58,381 bases of DNA from assembly GCA_017852075.1 (NCBI GenBank), contig JAFMLQ010000007.1, positions 1 to 58,381 of the forward strand. The letters run 5' to 3'. A program made the translations under genes and the position numbers. This document shows positions 9,337 through 18,861 of the stretch, piece by piece. Source of the stretch: Flavobacteriaceae bacterium (GTDB lineage Bacteria > Bacteroidota > Bacteroidia > Flavobacteriales > Flavobacteriaceae). The notes beneath the pieces are model-generated. The model searched no databases. It saw only the letters and a list, made by a program, of their open reading frames with translations, and was not told where the DNA came from. Position 1 is the stretch's first letter. Every line of letters begins with the position of its first letter.

Positions 9337-9858
9337 ATGAAAGTGTTGAAGGAATACACCCTCCCTTTCGTAGGGTTGAAAGACGGAGAACACAAGTTTT
9401 CATTTACAATTGACAATACGTTCTTTGCTCATTTTGAGTATAAAGATTTTGAAGAAGCTGAGATAGAAGGCACTTTGGTTTTGGACAAAAAACCCGCTTT
9501 TTTAGAACTCCATTTTGAAGTTCTTGGAAAGGTCGTGTTATCTTGTGACGTTTCTACAGAATGGTTTGACCACCCGATAGATACCCAATTTGACTTAATT
9601 GTCAAGTTTGGTACACCTTCAGAAAACGATCCAGATGAAATTCTTGTCCTACCTGAAGGAAGCTATCAAATCAATGTGGCGCACCATTTTTACGAAATTA
9701 TCGTACTTTCGCTACCTCAAAAAAGGGTTCATCCTGGAATTGAAGAAGGTACCTTGAAAAGTGAAATCTTGGATACACTCAGAGCGTTAGAACCAAAAGA
9801 AGAAAAATTAAATGGGCAGGAAGACCCACGTTGGAATAAATTAAAAGACCTCTTGTAG
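9337..9858 (+). CDS. YceD/DUF177 family protein
   Basis: A 173-residue cytoplasmic protein of the DUF177 (YceD) family, members of which affect 23S rRNA accumulation in plants and bacteria. The call rests on the family layout: an N-terminal beta-rich half ([19 protein letters not shown]), a central [15 protein letters not shown] segment with the single Cys, and an acidic C-terminal half containing [15 protein letters not shown]. It also rests on its position immediately upstream of rpmF (20 bases), the conserved DUF177-L32 pair of most bacteria. The family usually ends with DPRW, seen here near residue 163. The ATG follows a -7 element by 18 bases. Confidence 0.88.
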   Translation: MKVLKEYTLPFVGLKDGEHKFSFTIDNTFFAHFEYKDFEEAEIEGTLVLDKKPAFLELHFEVLGKVVLSCDVSTEWFDHPIDTQFDLIVKFGTPSENDPDEILVLPEGSYQINVAHHFYEIIVLSLPQKRVHPGIEEGTLKSEILDTLRALEPKEEKLNGQEDPRWNKLKDLL

Positions 9859-9878
9859 AGCTCTACAAAACAAATATT

Positions 9879-10076
9879 ATGGCACATCCTAAAAGGAAAA
9901 TTTCCAAAACAAGAAGAGACAAAAGACGTACGCATTATAAAGCTGCAGACCAACAAATAGCTACTTGTTCTAAGACAGGAGAAGCACACCTATACCACCG
10001 CGCACATTGGCATGAGGGTAAGCTTTACTACCGAGGTAAAGTCCTCGTTGATGCTGCGGAAACTGCAGAAGCCTGA
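9879..10076 (+). CDS. rpmF: Large-subunit ribosomal protein bL32
   Basis: A 65-residue basic protein of the 50S subunit. [19 protein letters not shown] is the standard bL32 N-terminus. The usual C-terminal zinc ribbon is degenerate: only one Cys remains (IATCSKTG), the rest being replaced, for example by His in YHRAHWHEG. Bacteroidota commonly have such zinc-independent L32. It follows DUF177 in the same transcript and is followed by a good intrinsic terminator. Confidence 0.97.
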   Translation: MAHPKRKISKTRRDKRRTHYKAADQQIATCSKTGEAHLYHRAHWHEGKLYYRGKVLVDAAETAEA

Positions 10077-10098
10077 TCCTATTCATTTATAGTATTTT

Positions 10099-10126
10099 GC
10101 TCTTCTTTTTCAAGAAGGGCTTTTTT
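10099..10126 (+). terminator. Intrinsic terminator after rpmF
   Basis: A nine-pair stem (GCTCTTCTT with AAGAAGGGC, one G-T pair), loop TTTC, then six T residues. It ends the DUF177-rpmF transcript and lies just upstream of the fabH promoter. Confidence 0.85.
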
Positions 10127-10137
10127 ATTATAATAAT

Positions 10138-10167
10138 TTTGATTAGATCAAAAAACTACTATCTTCA
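10138..10167 (+). promoter_or_regulatory. Probable promoter of fabH-accB-accC
   Basis: TTTG at 10138-10141, an 18-base spacer, then TATCTTCA at 10160-10167, one base off the TAnnTTTG consensus. It is 32 bases before the fabH ATG. Confidence 0.5.
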
Positions 10168-10199
10168 CTTACAATTAAGCTCATAACGCTGGGATTGAA

Positions 10200-11204
10200 A
10201 TGGACCTAGAGGAAAAAAAAGTTCTCAAATCAGCAATTACAGCTGTAGGAGGCTACACACCTGATACAATCTTATCTAACCATAAATTAGAACAAATGGT
10301 GGATACAAGTGACGAATGGATTCAATCCCGAACGGGAATCAAGGAACGTAGAATTCTTGATGACGATAATAAAGCGACTTCTTATCTTGCTATTCAAGCG
10401 GCACAAAATCTCATCTCGAAAAAAAAATTAGATCCCACTACGATAGACCTCGTTTTGGTTGCTACAATCACACCAGACATTCACGTTGCTGCAACCGCAG
10501 CTTATGTAGCCTCTTCCATAGGGGCCACAAACGCATTTGCCTATGATTTAAACGCAGCTTGTTCTGGATTTCTTTACGGAATGAGTGTCGCCTCAGCTTA
10601 TATCAATTCAGGGCGTTACAAAAAAGTTTTACTTATTGGAGCGGACAAGATGTCCTCAATTGTGGATTATACCGACCGCACCACCTGTATTATCTTTGGT
10701 GATGGAGGTGGCGCTGTGCTTTTTGAACCTAGTACTAACGAATATGGATGGGAAGACGAATATTTTAGAAGTAATGGTTCAGACCGTATGTCTCTTAGAA
10801 TCAAAGCGGGAGGTTCGCTTTATCCAACTTCTCAAGAAACCTTAGATCAAGGCTGGCACAACATTTACCAAGATGGTAAAACAGTTTTTAAATACGCTGT
10901 ATCGGAAATGGCTCATGTAGCAAAAGAGATCATGAATCGCAACCAACTGAATCATGACACCTTAGACTACTTAGTTCCTCACCAAGCAAACAAACGAATC
11001 ATTGATGCTACCGCAAAACGACTGAACCTTAAAGAAGAAAAAGTGTTGATGAACATTGAACACTATGGAAATACCACAGCAGCTACCTTACCGCTGTTAT
11101 TAAACGATTACGAAACTAAACTTAAAAAAGGAGACAAACTTGTTTTCACCGCTTTTGGGGGTGGATTTACCTGGGGAGCTGCACATCTTACCTGGGCCTA
11201 TTAA
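10200..11204 (+). CDS. fabH: 3-oxoacyl-[ACP] synthase III
   Basis: Condenses a short acyl-CoA with malonyl-ACP to begin fatty acid elongation; in Bacteroidota branched starters are common. The 334-residue protein has Cys121 in DLNAACSGFLYG, the His of VPHQANKRI near residue 259, and the Asn of GNTTAATLPLLL near 290, the complete Cys-His-Asn triad. N-terminal DTSDEWIQSRTGIKERR is also diagnostic. It starts an operon with accB (18-base gap) and accC (9-base gap), linking chain initiation with malonyl-CoA supply. Confidence 0.97.
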   Translation: MDLEEKKVLKSAITAVGGYTPDTILSNHKLEQMVDTSDEWIQSRTGIKERRILDDDNKATSYLAIQAAQNLISKKKLDPTTIDLVLVATITPDIHVAATAAYVASSIGATNAFAYDLNAACSGFLYGMSVASAYINSGRYKKVLLIGADKMSSIVDYTDRTTCIIFGDGGGAVLFEPSTNEYGWEDEYFRSNGSDRMSLRIKAGGSLYPTSQETLDQGWHNIYQDGKTVFKYAVSEMAHVAKEIMNRNQLNHDTLDYLVPHQANKRIIDATAKRLNLKEEKVLMNIEHYGNTTAATLPLLLNDYETKLKKGDKLVFTAFGGGFTWGAAHLTWAY

Positions 11205-11222
11205 ATCAAAATCAACTAATCT

Positions 11223-11714
11223 ATGGATATTAAAGACATTCAAAATCTAATCAAATTTGTTGCAAAATCAGGAGCTCAAGAAGTAAAGCTTGAGATGGAA
11301 GACATTAAAATTACTATAAAAACGGGATCCGATCCAGTTGCTGTAGAATCTGGTGGTCTCGTCCAGCAAATTCAAGCCATTCCACCTTCGATGGCTATTC
11401 CAACTCAACCTGCAGCTGTTCCTGCGGTAGAAGAAGTGGCTAAAAAGGAGGAAAAAACTGCCGAAGAAGATCATTTGATAACCATCAAATCCCCTATCAT
11501 CGGAACCTTTTACAGAAAAGCGGCCCCAGACAAACCTTCGTTTGTAGAGGTAGGAGATACCATCAAAGATGGAGATGTACTGTGTGTTATTGAAGCGATG
11601 AAACTCTTCAATGAAATCGAATCTGAAATCAGTGGGACTATTGTCAAAATATTAGTAGATGACGCTTCCCCTGTAGAGTTCGACCAACCTTTATTTGTGA
11701 TCAACCCCTCCTAA
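11223..11714 (+). CDS. accB: Biotin carboxyl carrier protein of acetyl-CoA carboxylase
   Basis: The 163-residue carrier that moves carboxybiotin between biotin carboxylase and carboxyltransferase. The N-terminal ~35 residues (MDIKDIQNLIKFVAKSGAQE) are the AccB helical cap. A Pro/Ala/Glu-rich flexible linker covers ~45-85, and the biotinyl domain runs ~86-163 with Lys127 in the biotin motif EAMKLFNEI. The thumb region characteristic of AccB is present. It lies between fabH and accC on the same strand and is clearly co-transcribed. Confidence 0.97.
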   Translation: MDIKDIQNLIKFVAKSGAQEVKLEMEDIKITIKTGSDPVAVESGGLVQQIQAIPPSMAIPTQPAAVPAVEEVAKKEEKTAEEDHLITIKSPIIGTFYRKAAPDKPSFVEVGDTIKDGDVLCVIEAMKLFNEIESEISGTIVKILVDDASPVEFDQPLFVINPS

Positions 11715-11723
11715 CATTTTATC

Positions 11724-13064
11724 ATGTTTAATAAAATCTTAATTGCAAATCGTGGAGAAATTGCGATGCGAATCATACGGACCTGTAAAGAAATGGGGAT
11801 TAAAACCGTTGCGGTTTATTCAAAAGCCGATATGGATAGTCTTCATGTGCGCTTTGCAGACGAGGCAGTTTGTATCGGTCCAGCTCCCAGCAATGAATCA
11901 TACTTAAAAATGGCAAATATTATTGCCGCTGCAGAAATCACAAATGCTGATGCCATTCACCCTGGGTACGGGTTTTTATCTGAAAATGCAAGGTTTTCAG
12001 AAATTTGTGAAGAACATAAAATCAAATTTATAGGTGCTTCACCTTCCATGATCAATCAAATGGGAGATAAAGCTTCTGCAAAAGCTACAATGCAAGCCGC
12101 TGGAGTACCTACCATCCCTGGGTCTGAGGGAATCATTGACTCCCTTGAAGAGGCAGAAAAATTAGCTGTTGAAGTGGGTTACCCCATCATGTTAAAAGCA
12201 ACTGCTGGAGGAGGCGGAAAAGGAATGCGTGCTGTGTGGAAGCCTGAAGAATTAGAAAAAGCATGGAACAGTGCTCGCCAAGAAGCTGCAGCATCCTTTG
12301 GAAATGATGGGATGTATATGGAAAAATTGATTGAAGAACCTCGGCATATCGAAATTCAAGTGGTGGGAGATTCTACAGGGAAAGCGTGCCACCTTTCTGA
12401 ACGGGATTGCTCTATTCAACGCCGTCATCAAAAATTAACTGAGGAAACCCCCTCTCCTTTTATGACCCCTGCCTTGCGCAAGAAAATGGGAGAAGCAGCC
12501 GTAAAAGCGACTGAATTTATCAAATATGAAGGTGCTGGTACGATAGAGTTTTTAGTAGATAAACATCGAAACTTCTACTTTATGGAAATGAATACTCGTA
12601 TCCAAGTAGAACACCCTATTACAGAACAAGTAATCGATTTTGATTTGATTTGTGAACAGATCAAGGTGGCAGCAGGAGAAAAGATTTCAGGCAAAAATTA
12701 CTTTCCAAAATTACACTCCATTGAGTGTCGTATCAATGCTGAAGACCCTCACAACGACTTTCGCCCCAGTCCCGGAGTAATTACTACCATGCACTTCCCT
12801 GGAGGACATGGAGTTCGTTTAGACACCCATGTATATAGTGGTTATGTTATTCCACCGTATTATGATTCTATGATTGCTAAACTCATCACAACTGCGCAAA
12901 CACGAGAAGGTGCCATCAATAAGATGAAGCGTGCATTGGAAGAGTTTATTATCGAAGGAGTAAAAACAACCATTCCCTTCCACCTAAAATTGATGAGTGA
13001 CCCTGCCTATGTAGAGGGAGATTACACCACAAAATTTATGGAAGGTTTCCAAATGGATGACTAA
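11724..13064 (+). CDS. accC: Acetyl-CoA carboxylase, biotin carboxylase subunit
   Basis: The ATP-grasp enzyme that carboxylates biotin on AccB using bicarbonate. The 446-residue length is normal. It opens [20 protein letters not shown]. It contains [13 protein letters not shown], the glycine-rich ATP loop [13 protein letters not shown], the [10 protein letters not shown] and [12 protein letters not shown] blocks, and the catalytic [14 protein letters not shown] segment. The C-terminal domain ends [13 protein letters not shown]. It is the last gene of the fabH operon. A long inverted repeat at 13078-13115 follows it. The bicarbonate requirement is worth noting given the carbonic anhydrase operon 2 kb away. 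Confidence 0.98.
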   Translation: MFNKILIANRGEIAMRIIRTCKEMGIKTVAVYSKADMDSLHVRFADEAVCIGPAPSNESYLKMANIIAAAEITNADAIHPGYGFLSENARFSEICEEHKIKFIGASPSMINQMGDKASAKATMQAAGVPTIPGSEGIIDSLEEAEKLAVEVGYPIMLKATAGGGGKGMRAVWKPEELEKAWNSARQEAAASFGNDGMYMEKLIEEPRHIEIQVVGDSTGKACHLSERDCSIQRRHQKLTEETPSPFMTPALRKKMGEAAVKATEFIKYEGAGTIEFLVDKHRNFYFMEMNTRIQVEHPITEQVIDFDLICEQIKVAAGEKISGKNYFPKLHSIECRINAEDPHNDFRPSPGVITTMHFPGGHGVRLDTHVYSGYVIPPYYDSMIAKLITTAQTREGAINKMKRALEEFIIEGVKTTIPFHLKLMSDPAYVEGDYTTKFMEGFQMDD

Positions 13065-13077
13065 GTAAAGCTTAAAG

Positions 13078-13115
13078 CATCACTCACGAGTGACAAACGT
13101 GCCTCGTGAGTAATG
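13078..13115. repeat. Perfect 9-base inverted repeat between accC and the prolyl oligopeptidase gene
   Basis: Arms ACTCACGAG (13082-13090) and CTCGTGAGT (13103-13111) flank a 12-base loop. One C/A mismatch outside them extends the stem by CAT/ATG. It is symmetric, so it could end either of the two convergent transcripts, but neither strand has a clear T run after it. It could be an RNA-stabilising 3' hairpin or a protein-binding site. Confidence 0.6.
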
Positions 13116-13127
13116 ATAAGTGTTCCT

Positions 13128-15269
13128 TTAGCCTTTAATTTTCGAAGTTACATTTTCGGGAAGTACCTTAAATCCCATATTGTAAAGGGTAAATCCAAAG
13201 ATATCCGCGTATTGTTCTATTGTTTTTGAAACAGGAGTACCTGCTCCGTGACCCGCATTGGTTTCAATACGAATCAGTACGGGATTTGCTCCTTGATGTT
13301 TGTCTTGAAGTTCTGCTGCAAATTTAAAGGAATGAGCAGGAACCACACGGTCGTCATGGTCTCCTGTAGTGATTAAAGTAGCAGGGTAGATGGTTCCCGC
13401 TTTCACATTGTGGACTGGAGAATAACCTTTTAGGTATTCAAACATTTCTTTAGAATCGTCAGAAGTTCCATAATCATAGGCCCATCCAGCACCTGCTGTA
13501 AATTTGTGATAGCGTAACATATCCAAAACCCCTACAGCGGGGAGTGCTACTTTCATCAGTTCAGGGCGTTGGGTCATTGTAGCTCCTACCAATAAACCAC
13601 CGTTAGAGCCCCCCCTAATAGCAAGAAACTCGGGACTGGTGATGTTGTTTTCAATTAAATATTCAGCGGCTGCAATAAAATCGTCAAAAACATTTTGTTT
13701 TTGCTGTTGGGTCCCAGCCTTGTGCCAAGCTTTTCCATATTCCCCACCGCCTCTAAGATTGGGTACTGCATAAACACCTCCTTGTTCCATCCAAACGGCA
13801 TTGGCAATGCTAAAAGAAGGGCGTAAACTGATATTAAAACCTCCATAACCGTAGAGAATCGTTGGATTTTTTCCGTTGTATTCTACCCCTTTTTTTCGAG
13901 TAATAATCATCGGTACTTGAGTGCCATCGGCAGAAGTATAAAACACTTGTTCCGAAATATAATCATCGGGATTAAAATCGATCTCAGGTTTCCAATACTG
14001 CTTAGAGATTTTTGTATTTGGATTGTAGGAATAAATCACTCCAGGCGAATGGTAATTTGTAAAATTATAGTACAAGGTATCATCTTCTTTTTTTCCATTC
14101 CATCCTCCTGCAGTCCCAAGTCCTGGGAGTTCAACCTCTCCCAAATTTTCCCCCTGGGCATTGTATTGAACTACTTTGGTGATGACATCCACTATATAGC
14201 GTGCGAAGAAGTATCCCCCACCGCTACTGGGAGAAAGAACATGATCCGTTTCTGGAATGAAGTCTTTCCAGTTTTTTTCTTGAGGTCTATTAGCATTCAC
14301 TTGTACTACCTTTTGATTCGGGGCATTGCTATTGGTTACAATGAAAAGTTGTTCTCCCATCGAATCTAGTAGATAGCTGTCTGTAGAATAATCTTGATCT
14401 ACTGAAAGCAAGGGGCTGTTTTCTTTGCTCAAATCTTTTAAAAAACTCACATTCCCAGAAGTAGTTTTTGAGGCAGAAATAAATAAGTACTTCCCATCTT
14501 CGGTTACAGAAGCACCCACATACCGGTGTTTTTCGTCAGGAGTTCCCCCAAAAATTAACACATCATCTGATTGTGGAGTTCCTAGTTTATGAAAATATAA
14601 CTTGTGTTGATCGGTCATTTCGCTCAGTTCACTCCCCTCGGGTTTGTCATAACTGGAATAGAAAAAACCTTCATTTAACTTCCATTGGATTCCGCTGAAC
14701 TTGATGTCCATCAATGTGTCCTCAATGACTTTTTTGTTAAGGGCATCCATTACAATTACTTTCCGCCAATCACTCCCTCCTTCACTAATTGAGAATGCTG
14801 CTAGCTTTCCATTCTTAGAAAAACTAAGCCCCGACAGGGAGATAGTTCCATCTTCGGCAAAAGTGTTTGGATCTAAAAAGACTTCGGGTGAAGATTCCTC
14901 TTTTTGACGATACACAACGTATTGATTTTGTAAGCCATCATTTTTGTAAAAGTAAGTGTAGTCTCCTTCTTTAAAGGGCGCTGATAATTTTTCATAGTTC
15001 CAGAGCTGCTCCAATCTTCGCTTCAATGTACTTCTAAAAGGAATGTTGTCCAAATAAGAAAAAGTAGTCTCGTTTTGTTTGACAACCCAGCTTTTGGTGT
15101 TCTCAGCGTTGTCGTCTTCTAACCAACGGTAATTGTCGATGACTTCAGTATCGAAGTAAGTATCTACTACAGGAATTTTTTCTGTCGTTGGATACATTAT
15201 TTCTGTTGTATTGTTTTGACAAGAGATAGATAGGAGTATTATTATTAGAAAAATAGGGCGAATAGACAT
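13128..15269 (-). CDS. S9A prolyl oligopeptidase family lipoprotein
   Basis: A serine peptidase that cleaves after proline in short peptides. The 713-residue protein has an N-terminal lipoprotein signal (IIILLSISC), so it is probably anchored in the periplasm rather than cytoplasmic as in classic POP. A seven-bladed propeller occupies ~70-440. The alpha/beta hydrolase domain has Ser555 in RGGSNGGLL, the Asp in GDHDDRVVP (~639) and His674 in NAGHGAG. PNLRGGGEYGKAWHKAG is the S9A signature. It opens YPTTEKIPVVDTYFDTEV, also family-like. It is transcribed alone, convergent with accC. Confidence 0.95.
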   Translation of the reverse strand: MSIRPIFLIIILLSISCQNNTTEIMYPTTEKIPVVDTYFDTEVIDNYRWLEDDNAENTKSWVVKQNETTFSYLDNIPFRSTLKRRLEQLWNYEKLSAPFKEGDYTYFYKNDGLQNQYVVYRQKEESSPEVFLDPNTFAEDGTISLSGLSFSKNGKLAAFSISEGGSDWRKVIVMDALNKKVIEDTLMDIKFSGIQWKLNEGFFYSSYDKPEGSELSEMTDQHKLYFHKLGTPQSDDVLIFGGTPDEKHRYVGASVTEDGKYLFISASKTTSGNVSFLKDLSKENSPLLSVDQDYSTDSYLLDSMGEQLFIVTNSNAPNQKVVQVNANRPQEKNWKDFIPETDHVLSPSSGGGYFFARYIVDVITKVVQYNAQGENLGEVELPGLGTAGGWNGKKEDDTLYYNFTNYHSPGVIYSYNPNTKISKQYWKPEIDFNPDDYISEQVFYTSADGTQVPMIITRKKGVEYNGKNPTILYGYGGFNISLRPSFSIANAVWMEQGGVYAVPNLRGGGEYGKAWHKAGTQQQKQNVFDDFIAAAEYLIENNITSPEFLAIRGGSNGGLLVGATMTQRPELMKVALPAVGVLDMLRYHKFTAGAGWAYDYGTSDDSKEMFEYLKGYSPVHNVKAGTIYPATLITTGDHDDRVVPAHSFKFAAELQDKHQGANPVLIRIETNAGHGAGTPVSKTIEQYADIFGFTLYNMGFKVLPENVTSKIKG

Positions 15270-15291
15270 AAGATTTATTTTTTACGAATTT

Positions 15292-15336
15292 AAAAAAATA
15301 ATCCCTCCTTTGGGTATCTCAACCTAAAGAAGGGAT
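15292..15336 (-). terminator. Strong intrinsic terminator of the carbonic anhydrase operon
   Basis: On the minus strand a 15-position stem (one A/C mismatch, one G-T pair) with loop TGAGAT is followed by a run of seven T residues. The arms start ATCCCTTCTTTAGGT and ACCCAAAGGAGGGAT. It lies 40 bases past the carbonic anhydrase stop. Confidence 0.88.
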
Positions 15337-15376
15337 CTTAAAAAAATACTGTCGTTTTAAAATCAACAGTCAATTA

Positions 15377-16003
15377 TTAGTGAAATTGTACTAAGCCTGT
15401 GCTGATATCATACATTCCACCTACAATTTTAATTTCGCCATTTTGCTCCATCTCTGCTAGTACAGGGCTTGAAGAACGGATTTCGGCAATTGTCATTTCA
15501 ACATTTTTTTCCGCTACCGTATTAACAAAATCAATATTGGAAGAATTGCGAAGACTTTCCTCTTGCGGTTCTTTGACAGCCTCAACGGCAGGTTCAATTT
15601 TGTTGATCAATGCAGTCAAATTCCCCAGACGTGCGTGATCGCAAGCGCCTTTCACGGCTCCACAAGCTGTATGACCTAAAACTACAATGAGCTTGGTGCC
15701 GGCAAGTTTACAAGCAAATTCCATGCTGCCTAAGATGTCTTCATTGACAAAATTTCCAGCGATACGAACGCTGAAAATATCTCCTATCCCTTGGTCAAAA
15801 ATCAACTCTGAGGAGACACGTGAATCGATACAACTCAATACTGTAGCAAAAGGGTATTGACCTGTACTAGTTTCACTAACTTGTTGCATTAAATCTCGAT
15901 TTAATGGCTTTTTTTCAACAAAACGTTGATTCCCTTTTTTCAATTCTTCCATTGAAGATGAAGGGGTCATTTGGGCTTGGGTTTCTTTTGTTTGTGCTTT
16001 CAT
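15377..16003 (-). CDS. Beta-class carbonic anhydrase
   Basis: A zinc enzyme that hydrates CO2 to bicarbonate. The 208-residue protein has all expected residues: Cys58, Asp60 and Arg62 in SCIDSRVS, and His111 and Cys114 in VVLGHTACGAVKGA, with IAGNFVNEDILGSMEFA between. No export signal is evident, so it is probably cytoplasmic. The ATG lies 10 bases after the stop of the Usp-like gene. That gene is 6 bases after the SulP gene, so the enzyme is the third product of a transporter operon. The context says it works with SulP in bicarbonate uptake and retention for anaplerotic carboxylation and fatty acid synthesis. A strong terminator follows. Confidence 0.96.
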   Translation of the reverse strand: MKAQTKETQAQMTPSSSMEELKKGNQRFVEKKPLNRDLMQQVSETSTGQYPFATVLSCIDSRVSSELIFDQGIGDIFSVRIAGNFVNEDILGSMEFACKLAGTKLIVVLGHTACGAVKGACDHARLGNLTALINKIEPAVEAVKEPQEESLRNSSNIDFVNTVAEKNVEMTIAEIRSSSPVLAEMEQNGEIKIVGGMYDISTGLVQFH

Positions 16004-16013
16004 AATAATTAAT

Positions 16014-16814
16014 TTAATTGGGGAAAACCATTATTGGTGTTTCCGTAAGTGATAAGATTTTTATTAAGTTTCTTTTTTGTTGTGTTAAACAATTTTTTAA
16101 GGGCAAAAGCTGCTTTTTGATGCATAACAAATGAACATTGTCATTCTCAATATACTTAGAATAATTGGCATAATTTTCCAAATTAGTTTCAAAGTAATAC
16201 GTAACTAGTTCATTGGTATGCTCCGATTTACAGACATTTGCTTGGGTACTAAATTGAAAGAGGCGATGTGTTCCTTTTGCATTTTTCAGTAGGGTTTGCA
16301 TCATAGGATGGCTGTCAACAAACTGTCCAATAAAGCCTAGTCCTAACGCCTTTTGCTTTGATGGAAATCTTTTAGATCTCGTGATCAAAGTGACGCCTCT
16401 ATGACATTTTAGAACGGTTTGAAGAAGGGTTGTCCTGTACCAAAAACTATTCATTCCGTGATAATTCCCTAGCACTACAAGGTCAGGTTTGGTGAGTTTG
16501 ATATGTTCGCGAACTGCATCTACTGGATGACCTATTTTTGCATTGTAAATCATTGGTATGTCCTGCGTTTGGATAAACTTTTCCACCCTCGTTTTCAATT
16601 TTAATTGGAGGACCTCCTTTCGCTTTTTCAGGTCTCTTAAAACACGGACTTGACTGGATTCTGAAGGTAGCTCTTTTACAGGCTTTACTCCAAAAACGTC
16701 TATAGCACCCTGGACCAACTTTGCGAGTTCAATTGCCATTGGAAGTGTATGGGAACTGCTTCGCGTAAAGTTGGTCAGTACTAAGATGCGATATTTTGGT
16801 TTTAAGTCTTTCAT
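16014..16814 (-). CDS. UspA-like universal stress family protein
   Basis: A 266-residue soluble protein resembling a tandem universal stress protein. The N-terminal half begins YRILVLTNFTRSSSHTLPMAIELAK, the Usp pattern. It has KIGHPVDAVREHIKLTKPDLVVLGNYHGMNSFW, the second Usp block, where LVVLGNYHG replaces the usual ATP-binding G-2x-G-9x-G(S/T) with a degenerate version. The C-terminal half is diverged, with TETPIMVFP as a Usp-type end. A role in sensing or modulating the SulP transporter is suggested only by its place between SulP and carbonic anhydrase (6- and 10-base gaps). ATP binding is uncertain. Confidence 0.75.
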   Translation of the reverse strand: MKDLKPKYRILVLTNFTRSSSHTLPMAIELAKLVQGAIDVFGVKPVKELPSESSQVRVLRDLKKRKEVLQLKLKTRVEKFIQTQDIPMIYNAKIGHPVDAVREHIKLTKPDLVVLGNYHGMNSFWYRTTLLQTVLKCHRGVTLITRSKRFPSKQKALGLGFIGQFVDSHPMMQTLLKNAKGTHRLFQFSTQANVCKSEHTNELVTYYFETNLENYANYSKYIENDNVHLLCIKKQLLPLKNCLTQQKRNLIKILSLTETPIMVFPN

Positions 16815-16820
16815 TTCGAA

Positions 16821-18413
16821 TTAGGCGCTTTTGGTTCCTAATTTAAAAAAGGAAATAAAACTATCTGGATTTTCGACGGTACCTCGCTCCGAAATAATTA
16901 TAATATCAATATTTCTGACCTTTCTCTTTTCAGAAAAATCTTGAAGAATCTCTATGATATCATGATCTAAAAAACGAGTCTTTCTGACGTCTAGTTCCAA
17001 TACCGTGTCTCTAGGTAAAGCATCGAGCTCTTTCAGGATGGCTCCTTTATTAAAAAAGGTTACCTCTTCTGCTAAAGTCATTTTAATTCTGTGCTTTCCA
17101 TTGCTCTTGTCCTCAATATGAAGAAAATGTGAATTTTGGAAGCTTTTTATTAAAATTACCACTATACCAACTAGAAGTCCTAATCCAATTCCAATCAATA
17201 AATCTGTGAATACTATTCCTAGAACAGTAACTACAAAAGGAACCGATTGTTTCCAACCCAATTGGTACATCGTAACAAACAAACTGGGCTTTGCCAGTTT
17301 ATATCCTACAATTAGAAGAATGGCCGCCAAAACCGAAAGTGGGATCTGGTTGAGCAATACGGGAATCAAAAGAACAGAAATCAATAACAAAAATCCATGA
17401 ATGATAGCAGCCATTTTTGTTTTCCCTCCAGATTGAATATTGGCAGAACTACGAACAATAACTTGCGTAACTGGTAAGCCTCCAATAAGTCCAGAAATAA
17501 AGTTTCCTGTTCCTTGAGCGATCAGTTCTCTATTCGTAGGAGTCACCCTTTTTTCAGGATCTAATTTATCGGTAGCTTCTACACAGAGTAGTGTTTCTAA
17601 ACTGGCAACAAGAGCAATGGTAAATGCCGTAATCCAAATCTGTGGGTTTCCAATCACCCCAAAATTGGGAAAGCTAAATTGACCGAGAAACGAGTTGATA
17701 TTTTCAGGTACAGGTACCGAAACCAATTGTTGACTTTGGATGGCCCAATAGGCATTGTCGGAAGTTATTACAACGAATAAGATCCCAACAGCTACCGCCA
17801 CTAAAGGGCCTTGAATAAGCTCAAAAATTCTTGCCTTTTTACTCAATACATTTGACCATAGCAAGAGGATTGCTAAGCTTAAGAATGCAATCAAGGTTGC
17901 TCCAGGGCTAATGTACTTTAGAGCGTTAAAAATTCCTGAAAATGTATTTTCTCCATTGTGTTGGAAAAAGGAAAAGTCACCTTCTGGGCTTTCATATCCA
18001 AAAAAATGAGGGATTTGTTTTAGAATAATTATTATCCCGATTCCTGTAAGCATTCCTTTGATCACAGAAGAAGGAAAATAATATCCAATAATACCCGCAC
18101 GTAAAATCCCAAAAAGGAGCTGAATTAACCCTCCAAGAACTAAGGCCAATAAAAAGTTTTGAAAACCACCTAGGTCTCCTATTGCAGTGAGCACAATGGC
18201 AGCAAGACCCGCCGCAGGGCCACTCACTCCAACTTGGGAGCCACTCAGGCTTCCCACTACGATACCTCCAATAATTCCAGCGATTAACCCTGAAAATAGT
18301 GGTGCACCACTTGCTAGAGCAATTCCCAAACAAAGAGGTAATGCCACAAAAAATACTACAACACTAGCTGGAAGGTCGTGTTTTAGATTTGATAAAAGAT
18401 TTAAATTTTTCAT
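16821..18413 (-). CDS. SulP family anion transporter with C-terminal STAS domain (probable bicarbonate transporter)
   Basis: A 530-residue inner-membrane transporter. The first ~420 residues hold 10-14 hydrophobic segments, starting DLPASVVVFFVALPLCLGIALASGAP, the SulP family entry motif. GVSGPAAGLAAIV, VASLETLLCVEATDKLDPEKR and the GLIGGLPVTQVIVRSSAN block are also SulP signatures. A STAS domain spans ~430-525 (LELDVRKTRFLDHDIIEIL). SulP members carry sulfate, bicarbonate (BicA) or dicarboxylates. Linkage to carbonic anhydrase favours bicarbonate, as in the CO2-fixing anaplerotic arrangement described in marine Polaribacter. Direct sequence proof of substrate is not available. Confidence 0.93.
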   Translation of the reverse strand: MKNLNLLSNLKHDLPASVVVFFVALPLCLGIALASGAPLFSGLIAGIIGGIVVGSLSGSQVGVSGPAAGLAAIVLTAIGDLGGFQNFLLALVLGGLIQLLFGILRAGIIGYYFPSSVIKGMLTGIGIIIILKQIPHFFGYESPEGDFSFFQHNGENTFSGIFNALKYISPGATLIAFLSLAILLLWSNVLSKKARIFELIQGPLVAVAVGILFVVITSDNAYWAIQSQQLVSVPVPENINSFLGQFSFPNFGVIGNPQIWITAFTIALVASLETLLCVEATDKLDPEKRVTPTNRELIAQGTGNFISGLIGGLPVTQVIVRSSANIQSGGKTKMAAIIHGFLLLISVLLIPVLLNQIPLSVLAAILLIVGYKLAKPSLFVTMYQLGWKQSVPFVVTVLGIVFTDLLIGIGLGLLVGIVVILIKSFQNSHFLHIEDKSNGKHRIKMTLAEEVTFFNKGAILKELDALPRDTVLELDVRKTRFLDHDIIEILQDFSEKRKVRNIDIIIISERGTVENPDSFISFFKLGTKSA

Positions 18414-18507
18414 ATTATTTTTTTTTCAAATAGAAAGCACGCTTCCCATTTGAAGTTTCATTTTTAATTAAAATTAGTTGTTTATTATATTAAAGTCTGG
18501 GGAAGGC

Positions 18508-18831
18508 TCAGGTCTGCCGGGGAGGAGGCAAATGAATCTCTAAAAAAATATTTGATGCTGGAGCTTGAAAAAAATTATTTAAGCAAGGCGCATCAGTCGA
18601 TAAAAATGATAAGGATGATTTAAAGAAGTTATGAATTTTGGTATCCTCTTTTTTTTCCTTTTCTGATTCTTCAGAGGTATCTTCTTGCCAATCTATATGT
18701 TCAATTTCAAAAGAATTTTCAGTCAAGAGTGACAAAGATTCAAGTGTCGTAGATAAAGTCAAAAAGGCGAGCATATTCCAAACGAACAGGAATTTGAAAA
18801 TAGATCCAGTAAGAAAACGATACCACTTCAT
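18508..18831 (-). CDS. Small hypothetical protein, first gene of the SulP operon
   Basis: A 107-residue protein with one hydrophobic segment at ~8-32 (FKFLFVWNMLAFLTLSTTLE) that could be a signal anchor. A highly acidic stretch follows at ~45-65 (DTSEESEKEKKEDTK), then a conserved-looking block IHNFFKSSLSFLSTDAPC and a proline-rich tail (LPPPRQT). I do not recognise a family. It lies 94 bases upstream of SulP on the same strand behind a -7 element, so it probably heads the transporter operon. It may be an accessory or regulatory peptide, but nothing more can be supported. Confidence 0.65.
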   Translation of the reverse strand: MKWYRFLTGSIFKFLFVWNMLAFLTLSTTLESLSLLTENSFEIEHIDWQEDTSEESEKEKKEDTKIHNFFKSSLSFLSTDAPCLNNFFQAPASNIFLEIHLPPPRQT

Positions 18832-18861
18832 AATACTCTTTCAAAGATTTCAAACTTGGTG

